6,036 nt of DNA, from positions 1 to 6,036 of the forward strand of contig JAEWUH010000022.1 of NCBI GenBank assembly GCA_023397245.1. Reading direction: 5' to 3'. Source of the stretch: Bacillota bacterium (GTDB lineage: Bacteria > Bacillota > Clostridia > Oscillospirales > Acutalibacteraceae). This document shows, piece by piece, positions 5,913 through 6,036 of this stretch (position 1 is the stretch's first letter; each line of letters opens with the position of its first letter). The notes under the pieces were generated by a model. The model had not been told where the DNA came from. It saw nothing but the letters and a program-made list of their open reading frames with translations, and ran no database searches. The translations under genes and the position numbers were made by a program.

Positions 5913-6036
5913 TCAGATCAGCTTTTTGGAATGGAAAAGCTTTTCAATGGTCTTTACCACGGAATCGCTGCTGCAGTCGCCGATGATATTGGGCGCTACC
6001 TCTTTCAGGTCCTCCGCGGCGTTGTCCACCGCGTAA
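5913..6036 (-). CDS. C-terminal fragment of a probable Cof-type HAD-IIB phosphatase (start outside window)
   Basis: Forty codons are visible before a TGA at 5913-5915; the gene begins beyond the window. The tail reads YAVDNAAEDLKEVAPNIIGD, then CSSDSVVKTIEKLF and a short basic end. It matches the end of Cof/YidA-type haloacid dehalogenase-like sugar-phosphate or flavin phosphatases, where the last helices carry A-V-x-N-A-x-x-x-L-K-x-x-A followed by an acidic loop and V-x-x-x-I-x-K. In most relatives the loop ends in N-x-x-D-G-V; here it is C-S-S-D-S-V. None of the catalytic HAD motifs (DxD, Lys, GDxxND) is inside the window, so activity and substrate cannot be judged. Composition matches the neighbouring genes. 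Confidence 0.65.
   Translation of the reverse strand, partial: YAVDNAAEDLKEVAPNIIGDCSSDSVVKTIEKLFHSKKLI

Noticed and set aside
5851..6036. Plus-strand 61-codon frame at the window end
   Set aside because: It is antisense to the HAD-like C-terminal fragment, which has a convincing family match.

Overview
The window looks like a stretch of a mid-GC, anaerobic, Gram-positive-type bacterium. A clostridial Bacillota is my best guess: Shine-Dalgarno sequences are strong and purine-rich, the redox proteins carry many cysteine clusters, and non-coding DNA is clearly more AT-rich than the genes. This assignment is inferred from style and gene content; no marker gene is present. All convincing genes lie on the minus strand, so the layout below runs from high to low coordinates.

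At 5913-6036 is the last 40 codons of a gene that starts outside the window, probably a Cof-type HAD phosphatase. A 117-bp gap follows, then a complete AEC-family (auxin efflux carrier / malate permease-like) transporter at 4872-5795. It is closed by a very strong, perfectly paired intrinsic terminator at 4789-4833. The 762 bp from 4110 to 4871 contain no convincing gene. They hold the terminator, an AT-rich stretch with a tandem operator-like dyad (4527-4566), a possible promoter, and a GC-richer leader able to form several RNA stem-loops just ahead of the next gene.

The core of the window is a two-gene molybdenum redox operon. The gene at 1386-4109 encodes a 907-residue aldehyde oxidoreductase of the Desulfovibrio gigas MOP type. 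It has two [2Fe-2S] clusters and a molybdopterin-cytosine-dinucleotide domain, with no FAD domain, and all the key residues are present. Sixty bases downstream, after a 14-bp hairpin that ends one base before the Shine-Dalgarno, lies a flavin/iron-sulfur oxidoreductase (1-1325, cut by the window edge). It combines a GltD-like N-terminus, a single FAD-type Rossmann motif and two C-terminal cysteine clusters, but lacks the inserted NAD(P)H domain of GltD. The simplest reading is that it takes electrons from, or gives them to, the FAD-less molybdoenzyme and passes them through its own clusters. That partnership is an inference from gene order and domain content.

The best candidates for something undescribed are this MOP plus flavin/Fe-S electron-transfer module, the structured leader upstream of mop, and the tandem dyad 21 bp centre to centre in the upstream region.
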